Source: Dipteronia dyeriana
Lineage: Eukaryota > Streptophyta > Magnoliopsida > Sapindales > Sapindaceae
NCBI GenBank assembly: GCA_032871835.1
Contig: CM065297.1
Location: forward strand, 42,285,098 to 42,349,097
DNA: 64,000 nucleotides
Direction: 5' to 3'
Part shown: positions 45,553-57,808 of the stretch, one piece after another
Layout: the number at the start of each line of letters is the position of its first letter
Numbering within the stretch: the stretch's first letter is position 1
Position numbers and translations under genes: made by a program
Notes under the pieces: model-generated
What the model saw: the letters and a program-made list of their open reading frames with translations, nothing else
Databases searched by the model: none
Told to the model about the DNA's origin: nothing

Positions 45553-47762
45553 TGTTAGGATTATGCTCGATAGCAAGAGTATAATAATGTATTTGACAAT
45601 CTTTTCATATTAATAAAGTGATTTCTAGTTTAGCAAATCTGATAGCATTTATAGTTTAACTATTATAATTGTCAAAAGTAAATAATCATAAGGTCAAAAA
45701 ACTATGAGAAAATAAGAATTGTGCATACATCTAGATATGTATGAGGTAGACACAATTCTTTAGTCAATCTTGAATAATATTCACAACTCAAGATAAAAGG
45801 TTAGGTGCCTTTATCATGACAAAGTTGTAGATTCTTTTCCTAGCATTTGAGTGTGATCAAATGTGTTATAATGAGTTTAAAATCATCAAAGTGTGGTGTC
45901 TTTGGGCAAAAAGAATCTAGTGCACTAGGTGCATTGAATAAGATCACAATGAAATACTTTATCTAGAACCGTTAATGGATAAAAGTTTTCATTTGAAGAC
46001 AATCAGAGAGTCTATCTTAATCCTAAGGTAAATGATGGACTTAGGGTTGCAAGTGTTATCATTTGAGCTATCAATAAGTACGATTATATGGCATAGTCTA
46101 TCCTCGATAGTTTGATGGTATTCATTTGTTAATTGATAGGGGACTTCATTTATAGATATGGACATCGTGGCTTCATTTAATAAATGAAAGTAGAATATCA
46201 TCATATGGATTTTTTGAGGTATTGGATATTAAATCTTAACGTTAAGTTTTCAATAGTGTCTATTGAAACATGGCTTCTACACAAGTCAAAATATCCAAGT
46301 TCAAAATGTGGTAATATGAGTAAATATGGTAACTTGGAGAGCTATAGGTGGCCTATGAGCTATTGGCGATTACTGATATTGTTCACGAGGATACACTTTC
46401 TCCAATAATGTTGTCTAGGGCATGAATGAGTAACATCAACTTATTCTATCTTTATTTAAGAGTTCAATTTTAGTTCTTTAGTGGAATGAACTAAAATTAA
46501 TAGATTGAACCTAAGTGAATCATTTGTTGATTGTGATTGGGTTGTGTCTAAAAGAGCTTAAATTTAGATAGCCCACCAAGATCCCCAATCCACACGAACT
46601 TGCATGGATCACTTTATATATTCTAGCGGATCAAATTAGGGGTCAATCTAGAATAGTATTAAGGCATGTGTACTTATTTCTTTTTGTAAGAATGGGTCTA
46701 GTTCACATGTGGACTTTTTATAAAAGTCCAATGGGTTTAATAAAATAAGAAAAAAAAAATATATGCCTATACATTGTCATGGGTGCTAAGGCTAATATAT
46801 AAAAGCCTAAATATATTATTTTTAATTTTATTATTTAATTAAATGGAAATTAATTAAATTGGTAATTAATTAATTATTTAAATAAAAGTCAAAATCTTTT
46901 TTCTATTAGTAGAAGTTCTCCTAATATTATACTTTTGTTGGTAGTATAATAAATATTAAAGATTATATTTGATAAGTAGATAAATAAAATGAATTATTTA
47001 TCTAGTCAAATTAAGAAGTCCTTAATATGGTCACAAATACACTAATGAGTTGGATTAGGAGTCTTGGTGTAGGAAAGAATTCTTTTTGGAAAAAGATTCT
47101 TGGTCACTAAGTAAATCTACCTAAGGAAAGGATTATTTCCCACCAAGTAAATCCTTCTTAGGAGAGGATTTGGCCTCCTATACTACCTATAAATTTCGAC
47201 CAAGCCTTAGTTTTTGGTGTGAGAAGTTGTTTTTTATTGGTTTTTTTTTATTGTTATAAAAAAAAACTTCGTCCAACTCATTGTATGATGAATTCGGCCA
47301 AGCATAGAGAAAAGAGAGAATGTTTTTGTTTTCGATAGTACACTAGTATCCTTTGCATTAAAAGAGTTTTGTGTACATCATTGAATCAAGGTTCAAGGGA
47401 GTTTCAATCAAATTGATTGATAATTAAAAAGTGTCCGGACGTTCTTGGTTTTTCTCTTAGAGGATTATTGTGACTAACAAAGAACAAAATTTTGTTTGTT
47501 TCCATCCTCAGGTATACAATTTAAAGAAATGGAGCCCATACTTCTAGGTGATTCACCTTCGTGATTGGATTGGAAGATCATACGGATTCAATTCGACGCT
47601 AGTTCAATCGTCACAAAAAAAGGTACAATTCTTTTTATATACATCAATTAATCTAGTGTTAAGGTTCTTGTTATTAAAAAGGAAAATTTTATTTATACAC
47701 AAACCCTAATTTTCTAATTTTCTCATGCTTTCTTTTGTGTTTTTGAACCGATTTTCCCTACA
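45553..47762 (+). repeat. 3' LTR of C2
   Basis: Aligns over its whole length with 38646-40856 and ends CCCTACA. By eye the two differ by several percent, so the insertion is old. Confidence 0.93.
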
Positions 47763-47850
47763 ATTATAACTAGAAATCTTTTATTTATACCAAAACCCTA
47801 ATTTTAAATTCTATAAATTTTCACTCTTTCGTTGCGCGATTTTCCCTTTG
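47763..47850 (+). repeat. C1 3' LTR, last 88 bp
   Basis: Continues the C1 LTR after C2 (aaaaccctaattttaaattctataaattttc in shorter landmarks: 'ctataaattttcac', 'gcgcgattttccc'). The terminal bases read ccctttg, then the C0 duplication 'tacca' starts. Confidence 0.8.
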
Positions 47851-48474
47851 TACCAGTAATTGCCAAGAGCTCATAGACTGCCTATAGCTCTCCAAGTTAC
47901 CATATTTACTCATATGACCACATTTTGAACCTAGATATGTTGACTTGTCCAGAAGCCATGTTTCAATAGACACTATTGAAAACTTAACGTTAAGATTTAA
48001 TATCTAATACGTCAAAACATCCATATGATGATATTCTACTCTCATTTCATAAATGGAGCCACGATGTCCATATCTATAAATGAAGTCATGTATCGATTAA
48101 CAAATGATTACCACCAAACTATCATGGATAGACTATGCTATATAATTGTACTCATTGATAGCTCATCATAACACGTTTGATCCCAATAAAATGCTAGCAA
48201 AAGAATCTACAACTTTGACAAGATAAAGGCGCCCAACCTTTATCTTAAGTTGTGAATATTATTCAAGACTAACTAAAGAATTATGTCTACATCATACATA
48301 TCTAGATGTATGAACAATTCTTCTTTTCTCATAGCCTTTTGTCCTTATTATTATTTACTTTTGACAGTTATAATAATTAAACTATAAATGCTATAGGATT
48401 TGTTACACTAGAAATCACTTTATTAATATTAAATACATTATTATACTCTTGCTGTCAAGCATAATCCTAATATT
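47851..48474 (-). repeat. C0 5' LTR, outer part
   Basis: From 'taccagtaattgcc' to 'agcataatcctaata', the reverse complement of the LTR start. It resumes exactly where 28542 stopped, with the 5-bp duplication. About 60 bp around 48165 are missing relative to other LTRs. Confidence 0.85.
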
Positions 48475-49012
48475 TTGAAGCTCATCTCTCTCTTAATTTG
48501 GTGAAGAAGATGAAGTGTGGGATAAATGGATGAATAGATTGAATAGATAACGGGTCTTATGGAAAAAGTGATGTACTTTTAGGTTTGAGAGTCTAGGGCA
48601 CGAAATAGGTCTGATAGGTCGACTTTGCCCTTCAAAAAATGTGACTTTTGCCCAACTGGAATGCATAGTGCCCTGGTTGTATGGGGGTCAAGACATGGTG
48701 CAGTAACCCATACTTGTCCCTGATCCTTTTTGACATTTTCTTGATTTGGCTGATATGCACGGTTTGTGAGCTGGATGTGCATGGATAAGGACCCGTGCAG
48801 TGACCTACGCACTGGGCTCATTTCCTTGACAAATTATGCTCGTTTGCATAAGAAATCTCGGTTTCTGCCTCCAGCACCTAAAATCCATTGAATGCCTGCA
48901 ATCACTTTAAAATGAGCCATTAGACATAAAAATATGCTCGGAAACAAGCTAAAGGTTATGGAACTAAGGGTTAAAATGTATGATAATTTTGGTCTATCAC
49001 AAAGGTCGGATA
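48475..49012 (+). other. Gypsy-associated DNA upstream of integrase, copy 2
   Basis: Parallels 29931-30453. No protein motif is readable on the plus strand. The minus-strand ORF 48579-48821 is not conserved in full in the other copy. This region should hold RNase H if the element were intact, so an internal deletion is likely. Confidence 0.5.
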
Positions 49013-49942
49013 ATACTGGAAAGAGGAATGAGATGCCACAAATGTTGAATTTGGTAGTTGAACTACTTGATTGTTAGGGAATCGACTTCGTGGTACCATT
49101 CTCACCTTATAAGAGGAACTTGTATATTTTGATGGTAGTGGATTGTATGTCTAAGTGGTTAAAAGCAAAGGCCACCAAGATGAACTATTGTAAGGTTGTT
49201 GTGAAGTTTATGAAGGAGTTTATTTTCACAAGATTCAGGACTCCTTGGTGCATAATCAATATTGGAAGAAGCCATTTTTGTAGTAGAGTATTTGTAACAT
49301 TAATGAGACTGTACAATATGAGGAACAAGGTGGTGACTCCATATCATCCTTAAACCTCGGGCCAAGTAGAAGTCAGTAATCAACATATCAAGCAGATTCT
49401 AGAGAAGACTGTCAAGCCAAACCGAAGAGATTGGGCATCCAAGTTGAATGATGCATTATGGGCATATAAGATAGCTTTCGAAACTCCAATCGGTATGACT
49501 CCATTCCGGTTAGTTTTTTTAAAGGCATGTCACCTACCGGTGAATTAGAGCACCATGTATATTGGGTGATTTAGTCGCTCTACTTTGACTTAGACAATGC
49601 GGGCGAGCAATGGAAGTTACAATTGAATGAACTTGAAGAACTTCCAATGAGGCATATAAGAATGCAAACCTCTATGAGGAGAGATCAGAAAGAGTGCAAG
49701 ACAAAATGATTATTAGGAAAGATATACATCCAGGAATGTTGGCAATACTTTTCAACTATCGGTTGAAAATATTTCCAAGAAAGTTGAATTTAAAATGGTT
49801 CGGTTCATATCGAATCATGAAAATTTTTCCTTATGGAGTGATAGAGTTAGAAGATTTAAGGAGTGGGGATACGTTCAATGTCAACATGCATAGAAGTAAG
49901 TCGTACTTGAAAGGGATTGGAGAAGCAAAAGTGCTACAATAA
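49013..49942 (+). pseudogene. G2: Ty3/gypsy integrase
   Basis: Same integrase as G1: GIDFVVPFSPYKRNLYIL, DCMSKWLKAKATKMNY, NIGRSHFCSR (second Asp lost in the same way), [38 protein letters not shown], then FGSYRIMKIFPYGVIELED. The Trp before GIDF is a stop (about 49075) and a TAA precedes SGQVEV (49351). The shared loss of the second Asp shows that both copies descend from one dead integrase. Confidence 0.85.
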
Positions 49943-50132
49943 ATCAAGCTTACAGAGCCGGAGAGCTCCAATGCAATGTTTGGTGGTAGGAAAACCACCT
50001 AGGTACACTCTACCTTTGTATATAGTGGTTAATTATTTAAGTGTTTACTTAATTTGTTTAGTTTAAGAGTGTATTTGCTTTATGATTAGTGAATTGGGTG
50101 TTTTGAATTTTGTGTAGTGGAGGATTTTTATG

Positions 50133-50179
<47 letters not shown>

Positions 50180-51610
50180 GGTAGTAAAAGTTTTGTTGTT
50201 TATACAACCAAACCTTTGAACTCATGCCCATGTTCTTTATTGTTTAAAACATTGGGGGCAATGTTGTGTTTAGGTTTGGGGGTGTGGGCAAAGTGTTACG
50301 ATTTGAACCTTTCATGAACAAAAATAAATTTTTGAACGTGTTGTTTGTCTTGTTGAGGAGTATCTTGCATTGCATTAGTTTATTAGTTTTGTATAACTTT
50401 GTATCAATCTATGATTGATCACACAAATTGTGTTAGTCCCTTTTCTCTTTATGACTTACTGAAATAGATTTTGTTCGAAAATGTTAGGATTAGTAGTGGA
50501 GGCTACCAAAGAGAGAAGTTGTGCCTAAATGTCTTATTTTTTAGGGTTTAATTCTACTCATCTAAACTGTGTTTTTAAATGTTCCATGCTTATGTTGATC
50601 TCTTTAAGCATGATACATAATGAATGCCATTGAACATGCATGTGGACTGCTTACTAAATTTTGTATTCCCGTGATAGATAGACTTTTGAATATTATTTTA
50701 GGCAGTTTGTGTTCTTAATTTCCAAATCAACCCAAACACATATCCTAAAGAAAGATTTCAAGGTCAAAACACAAGCCATAAACATATACCTATCTCTGAA
50801 AATAGGAGGACTAACGTGTACTTAGGCATACTACAAATTATGCAAAGAAAGGTATTCACAAAAGGAGAAATGAAGTAAGTGTTGGAAAATTGAACACTTG
50901 AGCCCTTTTTCATTCATCTATATATGTCACTCAAAATACAAGTGACAACTTAGCATAAGAAAATGGTAGTGAAGCCTAGATGCTAAAAGAAAATTGAAAT
51001 GTGTTGAGTCAGGATGGGGAAACCAGAAAAATTGCCAAAGTGTCATAATATAAAACTTAGTAGGCAATGATCCTCAATATACACCAAACTCCCATCACAA
51101 ATTGAAATCAAGAGGAGTCCTAATTGATCTTTAGAATGTCTAACTTGGGAATACTAATCGATGTATGCTCTTTCATGTTCTTGGTTTATCAACTCTTTCA
51201 TGTGATCTAATTTTTAGACATGTGCTTCCAAGTAAAAAATATATCTTATGTGAACACATTCATATATATTCAATTTTACATATGTTGATAAAGAGTGAAC
51301 CTAGGATTTTGAGAGAAAAATCGACTGAAATCAGTGAGGATTAGAGTAAAGGCGAATTGTATCTATGCATTCAAGTTCATAGTCTTTGAAACTTTGAAAT
51401 TATAGTGTGTGATTTAATTGGGTGCTATTTCATATTGAATGACATTTTGTTATTTCCTACTTAGTATCTTTCGCTTGATCTCTTCATTCACATGTATAAC
51501 AATGAAAATCATTTGAAACATTGGTTCTCGTAACATTTTAGGAGTTATTTTTGTTAGTCTATATTTTTAGTAGCTTTGCTTGAGGGCGAGAAAAGGTTAA
51601 GTTTGGGTTT
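49943..51610 (+). other. Gypsy 3' non-coding region
   Basis: No coding sequence. Contains a TA run (50137-50179) and the G-rich motif 50250-50290. The purine-rich stretch 'gagggcgagaaaaggttaag' at about 51580-51600 precedes the LTR and is the likely polypurine tract. Confidence 0.65.
50137..50179. repeat. (TA)n microsatellite
   Basis: About 43 bp of TA repeats with one break (50169-50171), in the gypsy 3' non-coding region. Confidence 0.95.
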
Positions 51611-53070
51611 TGATCACTCTAAGTTTGTATATATTTGAGCATCTAATTAATCCCCTTGTGTCCGTTTTATCAGACATTTGTGTGTTTTAATTATCTCTTT
51701 GAGTCGTGTGTAGGTATTTTTGTTATTAAGGGGCAATTGAGGACTTGATAAACAAAATAGGAGAAAACAAAGTAAAAACTGCATGTATGAGGAAATCTGT
51801 GAATTCCATCTCACATAATGAAATTGCAGATCAAGTCAGATCAAGCAACGACAAGCACCTAGCAGAGCAAATATGCTAGTTATCACTGCGAGTTGCACCT
51901 TACATAGTGAGGCGACAAAACAAAGGTAGATAGTATTACGAGAAGCAACTGCGAGTTAGATCTTGTAGAAGGAGGTAATAGCCAAACCAGATAATTTTCT
52001 ACGAGTCCTTACTGCAAGTTGTCTCGTAGTTCTTTTCCATAAGAGAATAAGAGAGAAGTCAACGAGTTCTTTCTCGTAGAAGCAACTAGCATAATTGCCC
52101 CAGATGTCACTGTAAATGGAGATTGCGATATCAAAGATGCAAAGTAAAGTCGTAGAACAACCACAAATGAAGATCTGTGAGTCATAACCAGCTGATTGGA
52201 GTGGCAGATCTTATACCGACTCAACTATGAGATGAATCTGCAAGGTCCAAATTGTAGGTCATGGTCGCAGATCTTGTTATGCGTCACCGTACAAGTGGAC
52301 CTCATCTAAATCTTCTCCCGAATATATAAATTCATTTTTTCTCAGAAAAGAGTGTGTTGTGTTGTAGTCTTCTGCTTAAGTGTTAGAGTTAGAAACACCT
52401 TTTCATTTCACTTTGATCTTTTATTTTTTAGACTAAACACTTTAGATTTTATAACTTAGAATTAGAATCTTTAAGGTAGTGGTAAGTAGATCTACTGTTT
52501 GTCAATAAAGCAAGGTTTTGTTGAACAAGTATAGAAAGGAGCATCAAGAATCCATGAGCTTCCTTTATCTTTCTCTTTACTTTACTTGTATCTATTTGAT
52601 AATGTATGGCTAAATCCTTTTTGTTAAGGATTTAGTGATTGTATATATGTGAACACTTTTAGTAATGATTTATTCTATCTTTTGTCTATCTTGAATTTGC
52701 ATTTATGCTTGATAGATTCTCATGTTGATTGTTGGGTATGAACCGTACATAGCATCTAAGCATGAATTGTGTGCTTGAATAGTTGATATGTCTCTTGGTT
52801 GTTCAAGCCTGGGTAGGTTACAATTGAAACTCTTATTTATATCTTTGATGATAGAAATTAGGTTGTGAACTTTGTTATTAGCATGTTTCATCATTATCTC
52901 CTCAGCATATCCTTAGAACCTTTATAACTAATCATTTTGCAAGCAATTTCCATTTAGCATAACTTTCGATGAATTATACTAGAGTAATCACTAGTACACG
53001 TTTCAAGTTTCATGTGGGAATGATACCCTTACTTGTGTCCACTACACTCGAAAATGATTTTCTACACTTG
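51611..53070 (+). repeat. Gypsy 3' LTR (end approximate)
   Basis: Starts TGATCACTCTAAG after the purine tract. A TATA box (aatatataaat, 52321-52331) is followed by 'ctcagaaaagagtgtg'. Phrases 'taaatcctttttgttaaggatttagtga' (52612-52640) and the 'gatacccttacttgtg' block near 53025 fit the Athila-type LTR layout. I could not fix the 3' end. Confidence 0.5.
52321..52331 (+). promoter_or_regulatory. TATA box of gypsy LTR
   Basis: AATATATAAAT about 710 bp into the LTR, in a short AT-rich dip after a more GC-rich stretch. Confidence 0.5.
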
Positions 53071-54145
53071 CGAAGGGTCATCTAGACTCAACCATTCCAT
53101 TTAGTTATATACCATCATTAAGTTTAGAGTTATGCTCGGAGTTCCTTAGATAAATTAATTAAAATCTTTAATTAATATTTCAAGATTATTAACCTCGGAG
53201 TGACTCCACTAAAAACCTAGGTTGCGACTCTCGTAACTCTAAATGTTTTTACACAAACTGAAATTCAGTGTCTATCGATATAGCTATTACATGTGGCATG
53301 ATCCTTAACATGTAGTTCATAATTAGAGATGGGTCATAAAGTCTGTTATACCTCTATAATTATATCTTTTTCCATTAAGTACCATTGATTCTCTAATAAA
53401 CAATTTTATCCTTCATTCCTTTATGAAAAAAGGAGAGCGCTCTTAATTGTGCAAGCCCTGAATCAACTCTTAAGGGAACTACTTCCCTATTTCTAGCAAT
53501 AAGGAGTAGATTCCACTATTTTGTACTAACCTTCCTAGCCACAAGCCAATTCGCGACTCTAAAATATAGAGATATTGATCGGGAATGCTATCTCACCCAT
53601 GGTAAATCAAAAACCACGATCTAATCTGGAGGATTCAATAGGAGACTCAAGATCAAGATCACACATTTTCAGTCATCATTTGTCGATATATATATATAAA
53701 TCTCCCCACGTAACAGATATTGGTGAGAGAGATTCTTATAGATAGTGGCCCAATGCTATATGATCACATCATATAAGGTGTCTCCATTATCATATCACCA
53801 TATGAGTAGTCTAGGATAAGACAACCGTAAACTACATAATGGACCGCAGATGTTGATCGCTCTAAAATTGTCATATATTTTTCCCTTCAATTTCAATTAC
53901 TATGGCTCATTTTCATGCACTTTTGCATGTCTTATGGCTCTTTTGATATGTTTGCACACAATTAGGCATTTTAGAAGAAAGGATCGAAAATATGGAGTTA
54001 TGTAGAAAATAGGCAAAAATTAATGAAGTAAAGATGCATCGGTGCGCTGGTACTGCGCAAGTCCTTACCTGTGCACTACACGCTTTGAAGAATGGAAACT
54101 GTACGGGTACTACCCTCACTATAGTGTATAATCCATGCATATGAG
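53071..54145. other. Unassigned AT-rich repeat-like DNA
   Basis: No ORF of substance and no recognised motif. The style of 53080-53870 resembles a copia LTR read in reverse ('atggaccgcagatgttgatcg' near its right edge), while 53870-54145 resembles gypsy LTR sequence ('gtgcgctggtactgcgcaag'). Neither can be confirmed from one copy. Confidence 0.35.
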
Positions 54146-56562
54146 TGTTAGGATTATGCTCGATAGCAAGAGTGTAATAATATATTTGACAATATTTTCA
54201 TATTAATAAAGTGATTTCTAGTTTAATAAATATTATAGCATTTACAGTTTAATTATTATAATTGTCAAAAGTAAATAATTATAAGGTCAAAAGGCTAAGA
54301 GAAAAGAAGAATTGTTCGTACATCTGGATATGTTTGAGGTACAATTCCTTAGTTAGTTTTGAATAATATTCAAAACTTAAGGTAAAGGTTGGGCGCTTTT
54401 AACTTGTTAAAGTTTTAGATTCTTTTGCTAGCATTTGAGTGGGATCAAATGTGTTATGATGAGTCTAAAATCATCAAAGTGTTGTGTCTTTGGACAAAAT
54501 AATCTAGCGCACTGGGTGCATTGAATAGGATCACAGTGAAATACTTTATCCAGAATCTTCAATGGATAAAAGTTTTCACTTGAAAACAATCAGAGAGTCT
54601 ATCTCAATCTTGAGTTAAATGATGGACATATGGTTGCAAATGTTATCATTAGAGCTATCAATGATTATGGTTATATAGCATAGTCTATCCTCGATAGTTT
54701 GGCGGTATTCTTTTGTTAATCGATAGAGGACTTCGTTTATAGATATGGACATCGTTGCTCCTTTTATTAAAAGAGTGTATAATATCAACATATGGATGTT
54801 TTGAGGTATTATATATTAAATCTTAACGTTAAGTTTTCAATAGTGTCAATTGAAATATAGCTTACGGATAAGTCAAAATATCCAAGTTCAAAATATGCTC
54901 GTATGAGTAAATATGGTAAATTTGAGAGCTATAGGCGGTCTATGAGCTCTTGGCGATTACTAGTATTCTTTACGAGGTTACATTTTCTCCAATAAGGTTG
55001 TCTAGGGTATGAATAAGTAACATCAACTTATTCTATCTTTATTTAAGTGTTCAGTTTTAGTATTTTAGTGGAATGAACTAAAATTAAATAGATCGGACCT
55101 AAGTGAATCATTTGCTGATTGTGATTGGGTTGTGTCTATTGAAGCTTAAATCTAGATAGCCCGCCAAGATCCCCAATCCACACGAACTTGTATGGATCAC
55201 TTGATATATTCTACCGGACCAATTTAGGGGTCCATCTAGAATTGTATTGAGGCATGTGGACTTGTTTCTTTTTGTAAGAATGGGTCTAGTTCACATGTGG
55301 ACTTTTTATAAAGGGAAAATGGATTAAATTAAAAAACAAAATAATATATTGGCCCATATATATGTGTTGGACGGCAAGGCTATTTAGAATAGCTTAATTA
55401 TTTATTTTATTTTATTATTTAATTAATTGAAAATTAATTAATTTGGTGATTAATTAATTATTTAATTAAAAGTCAAAATCTTTTTCCTAGTAGGAGATGG
55501 TCTCCTAAAATTATACTATTGTTGGTAGTATAATTAATGTTAAAGACTATATTTAATAAGTAGATAAATAAAATGATTTATTTATCTAATCAAATTAGGA
55601 AGTATTTAATATGGTTACAAATACACTATTGAGTTGGATTAGGAGTCTTGGTGTAGGATAAAATTCCTTTTTGAAAAAGATTCTTAACCACCAGGTAAAT
55701 CTACCTAAGGAAAGGATTCTTAACTACCAAGTAAATCCTTCTTAGGAAAAGTATTAAGTCTCCTAATTATATTCTATGAAATTTCGGCCAGCTATGTATA
55801 TATTAGAGGAGGATAGAATTCCTTTTAGATAAGGATTCTTAATTACCAAATAAATCCACCTAAGGAAATGATTCTTGCCAACCAAGTAAATCCTTCTTAG
55901 GAGAGGACTTATGATCCTATATATATATAGGTTTGGAAATTTCGACCACCTCTAATTAATTGCAAGAATTAATTTCGGCCAAGCTTGGGACTTTCTAAAG
56001 AGAGAATTCGGCCAAGCAAGAGAGAATTTTGAGGGAGGAAAAAATTGGTTTTTACTCTGGACAAAATTCGACCAACTCATAGATATAGTGTAATTTCTCC
56101 CAAGAAGAGAAAAAAGGGAACGATTTTGTTTTCGATAGTACACTAGTATCTTTTACATCAAAAAGGTTTTGTGTACAACATCAAATCATGGTTCACGCGA
56201 GTTTCGATCAAATTGATTGGTAATTAACAAGTGGCCAAACGTTCTTGATTTTTCTCTTGGAGGATTATTGTGACTAACGAGGAACAAGATTTTGTTTGTT
56301 TCCATCCTCAGGTATACAAGATAAAGAAAGGGAGCCCACACTCCTAGGTAATTCACATTCGTGATTGGATTGGAAGATCTTGATGAATTAATTGAGCGCT
56401 TGTTCAATCGTCACGAGAAAAATGTACGACACTTTTTATATACATCAATTAATCTAGGGTTGATTCTTGTTATTATAAAGGGAAAATCTTTATTTATATG
56501 CAAAGACTAATTTTATTCAATTTTCTCATGCTTCCGCTGCACGGGGTTTTATTTTCCCTACA
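54146..56562 (+). repeat. C-family LTR, apparently solo (2417 bp)
   Basis: TGTTAGGATT ... CCCTACA, with complete termini but no primer site or polypurine tract at either side. The flanking 5-mers (atgag / gctac) do not match. It is about 200 bp longer than the C2 LTRs because the U3 segment at about 55651-55810 is repeated at 55811-55955. Confidence 0.88.
55651..55955 (+). repeat. Duplicated U3 segment in solo C LTR
   Basis: Two copies of about 150 bp, each with 'gaattcctttt.ga.aa.gattctta', 'aaatc.acctaagga' and 'aagtaaatccttcttagga'. The duplication ends right before the TATA-like 'cctatatatatatagg' (55916-55931). Confidence 0.7.
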
Positions 56563-56892
56563 GCTACGGCTTGTAAAATTGCTTAATATACATTTTTTTA
56601 TTTTAATATGTAATTAAATTAAAATTAATCAACTAATTAATTTATTAATTAAAAGTCAAAATCTTTTTCCTAGTTGGAGAAGCTCTCCTTGAGTCATATT
56701 ATTGTGGGTAATATGACAAGAATCAAATACTGTATTTGATACGTAGATAAATAAAAGGAATTTATTTATCTATCTAAATTAGAAAGTATTTTATTTCTAT
56801 TAAAACTCTAATTGACGATTGGTCAAATTAGGAAGTTTTAATATAGTAACAATTTAATTTATATTCAACAGTCGACAATTGAATAGATACAC
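56563..56892 (+). repeat. Older C LTR piece
   Basis: Resembles the central AT-rich part of the C LTR (taattaaaagtcaaaatc, gtagataaataaa) with clearly more differences than the intact copies. It lies between the solo LTR and D2. Confidence 0.65.
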
Positions 56893-57683
56893 GGTTAGGT
56901 TTTAGTTTGTGTTGGCATTAATTCCATATCATAATGATGTTTACTTGTAATGATTTAGTTGTTTATATTCATGATGATTCAAGCTTCAAAGAAGAATGAA
57001 CAAGAAGTCAAAGCAAGTTCAAAGTCTTCGAAGAGAAAGGATGCAATATGATTCTACAAAGGTATACTAAGACCTTATCTTTCTCTTACAAGGCTTAGGC
57101 ACACACAAACAATTCATGCATTTGTGTCCCTGCATCATTGTGCACCATTATAGGCACACACATACAATTCATTCATATGTGTCCCTTCATCGTTGTGTAC
57201 CATGTATAACACAATCATACACTTGAAGATGAATGCTCATGCATTGGTATGGAAATAACATGTTTTTGGAAAATGCATGATTGGAGACTATCTCTATGTA
57301 GTCTGCATTCTAGTGTGAATTGTGTTTGTTTGTATACATGTTTGTATAACATGGATACTAAACTTAAATCTAGTCTTAAATCATTCATGATTTAGTTTTG
57401 GTCATTTCGGTTACTCATACTATAGATTTCAAGTTCTAAGTCAAAAGATACTACACTTTCAACTCATGTTGCATACATTGTCTTTGTCTTTGTCTTAGTA
57501 TATTGACTCGAATTATTATTTTTTGGGTTGAGTATCTTATATTTCCATGTCCTTCAGAGAGTTACATTTCGTAATCCTCAAACGGATTCGAATTCCGAGT
57601 TCGGAGGCCGGAGAACGGTCGAAGAACCCGTGAGGAGTGCAAGAGAGTTGCACCATGGCCAAAGGCCATGCATTGGTGCAAGC

Positions 57684-57753
57684 CCGAGATGGTGCGTGAC
57701 CATCTCGGCTGCAACACCTTGCTGCCCCAAGATACCCATGCGCCATCTCGGGG
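57684..57753 (+). promoter_or_regulatory. Paired hairpins in D2 LTR
   Basis: 57684-57708 is a perfect 10-bp stem, ccgagatggt / accatctcgg, with a 5-nt loop. A second, imperfect copy is at 57726-57753. The TATA-like stretch lies 56 bp downstream of the second. Confidence 0.7.
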
Positions 57754-57808
57754 AAGCAACAACAAAGGAGGCTATTTTGGTCTTTTAAGCTTTTTTCATT
57801 CCCTCTCC

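Larger units (their letters stand above)
38646..47762 (+). mobile_element. C2: complete but dead Ty1/copia element
   Basis: Two LTRs of 2211 and 2210 bp, a primer site, a 1.4-kb leader, gag, pol and a polypurine tract, in total 9117 bp. It lies in the C1 3' LTR. The flanking 5-mers, tatat and attat, match only partly, so the target duplication is not clean. Confidence 0.93.
28543..47850 (+). mobile_element. C1: Ty1/copia element inserted in C0 LTR
   Basis: Flanked by the perfect duplication 'tacca'. The 5' LTR starts TGTTGGGATT at 28543, is replaced or interrupted from about 29161 to 31482, and ends at 31522. Then come primer site, leader, gag, pol, polypurine tract (36441-36453) and 3' LTR (36454-38645 plus 47763-47850), itself split by C2. 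The last bases of the 3' LTR are altered (ccctttg instead of ccctaca). Confidence 0.85.
25623..48474 (-). mobile_element. C0: copia element split by C1 insertion
   Basis: Minus-strand element of the C family. The parts are a gag start (25623-25775), a long leader (25776-27150), a primer site (27151-27166), and a 5' LTR in two halves (27167-28542 and 47851-48474). C1 occupies 28543-47850 and is flanked by 'tacca' on both sides (28538-28542 and 47851-47855), a perfect 5-bp target duplication. The C0 LTR start lies at about 48474, against gypsy sequence. Its 3' part was lost where A2 inserted. Confidence 0.85.
48475..53070 (+). mobile_element. G: Ty3/gypsy element, Athila/Tat-like, 5' part missing
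   Basis: Integrase (49013-49942), 1.67 kb of 3' non-coding DNA with the G-rich 'attgggggcaatgttgtg' and 'ggtttgggggtgtggg' motifs characteristic of this group, then a 3' LTR beginning at 51611 after 'gaaaaggttaagtttggg'. C0 inserted at 48474. The right end is approximate. Confidence 0.7.

Noticed and set aside
54030..54110. Phrase gtactgcgcaagtccttacc as an inverted copy of the 30230-30270 gypsy-associated phrase
   Set aside because: Only a short, inexact resemblance; not enough to place this stretch in family G.
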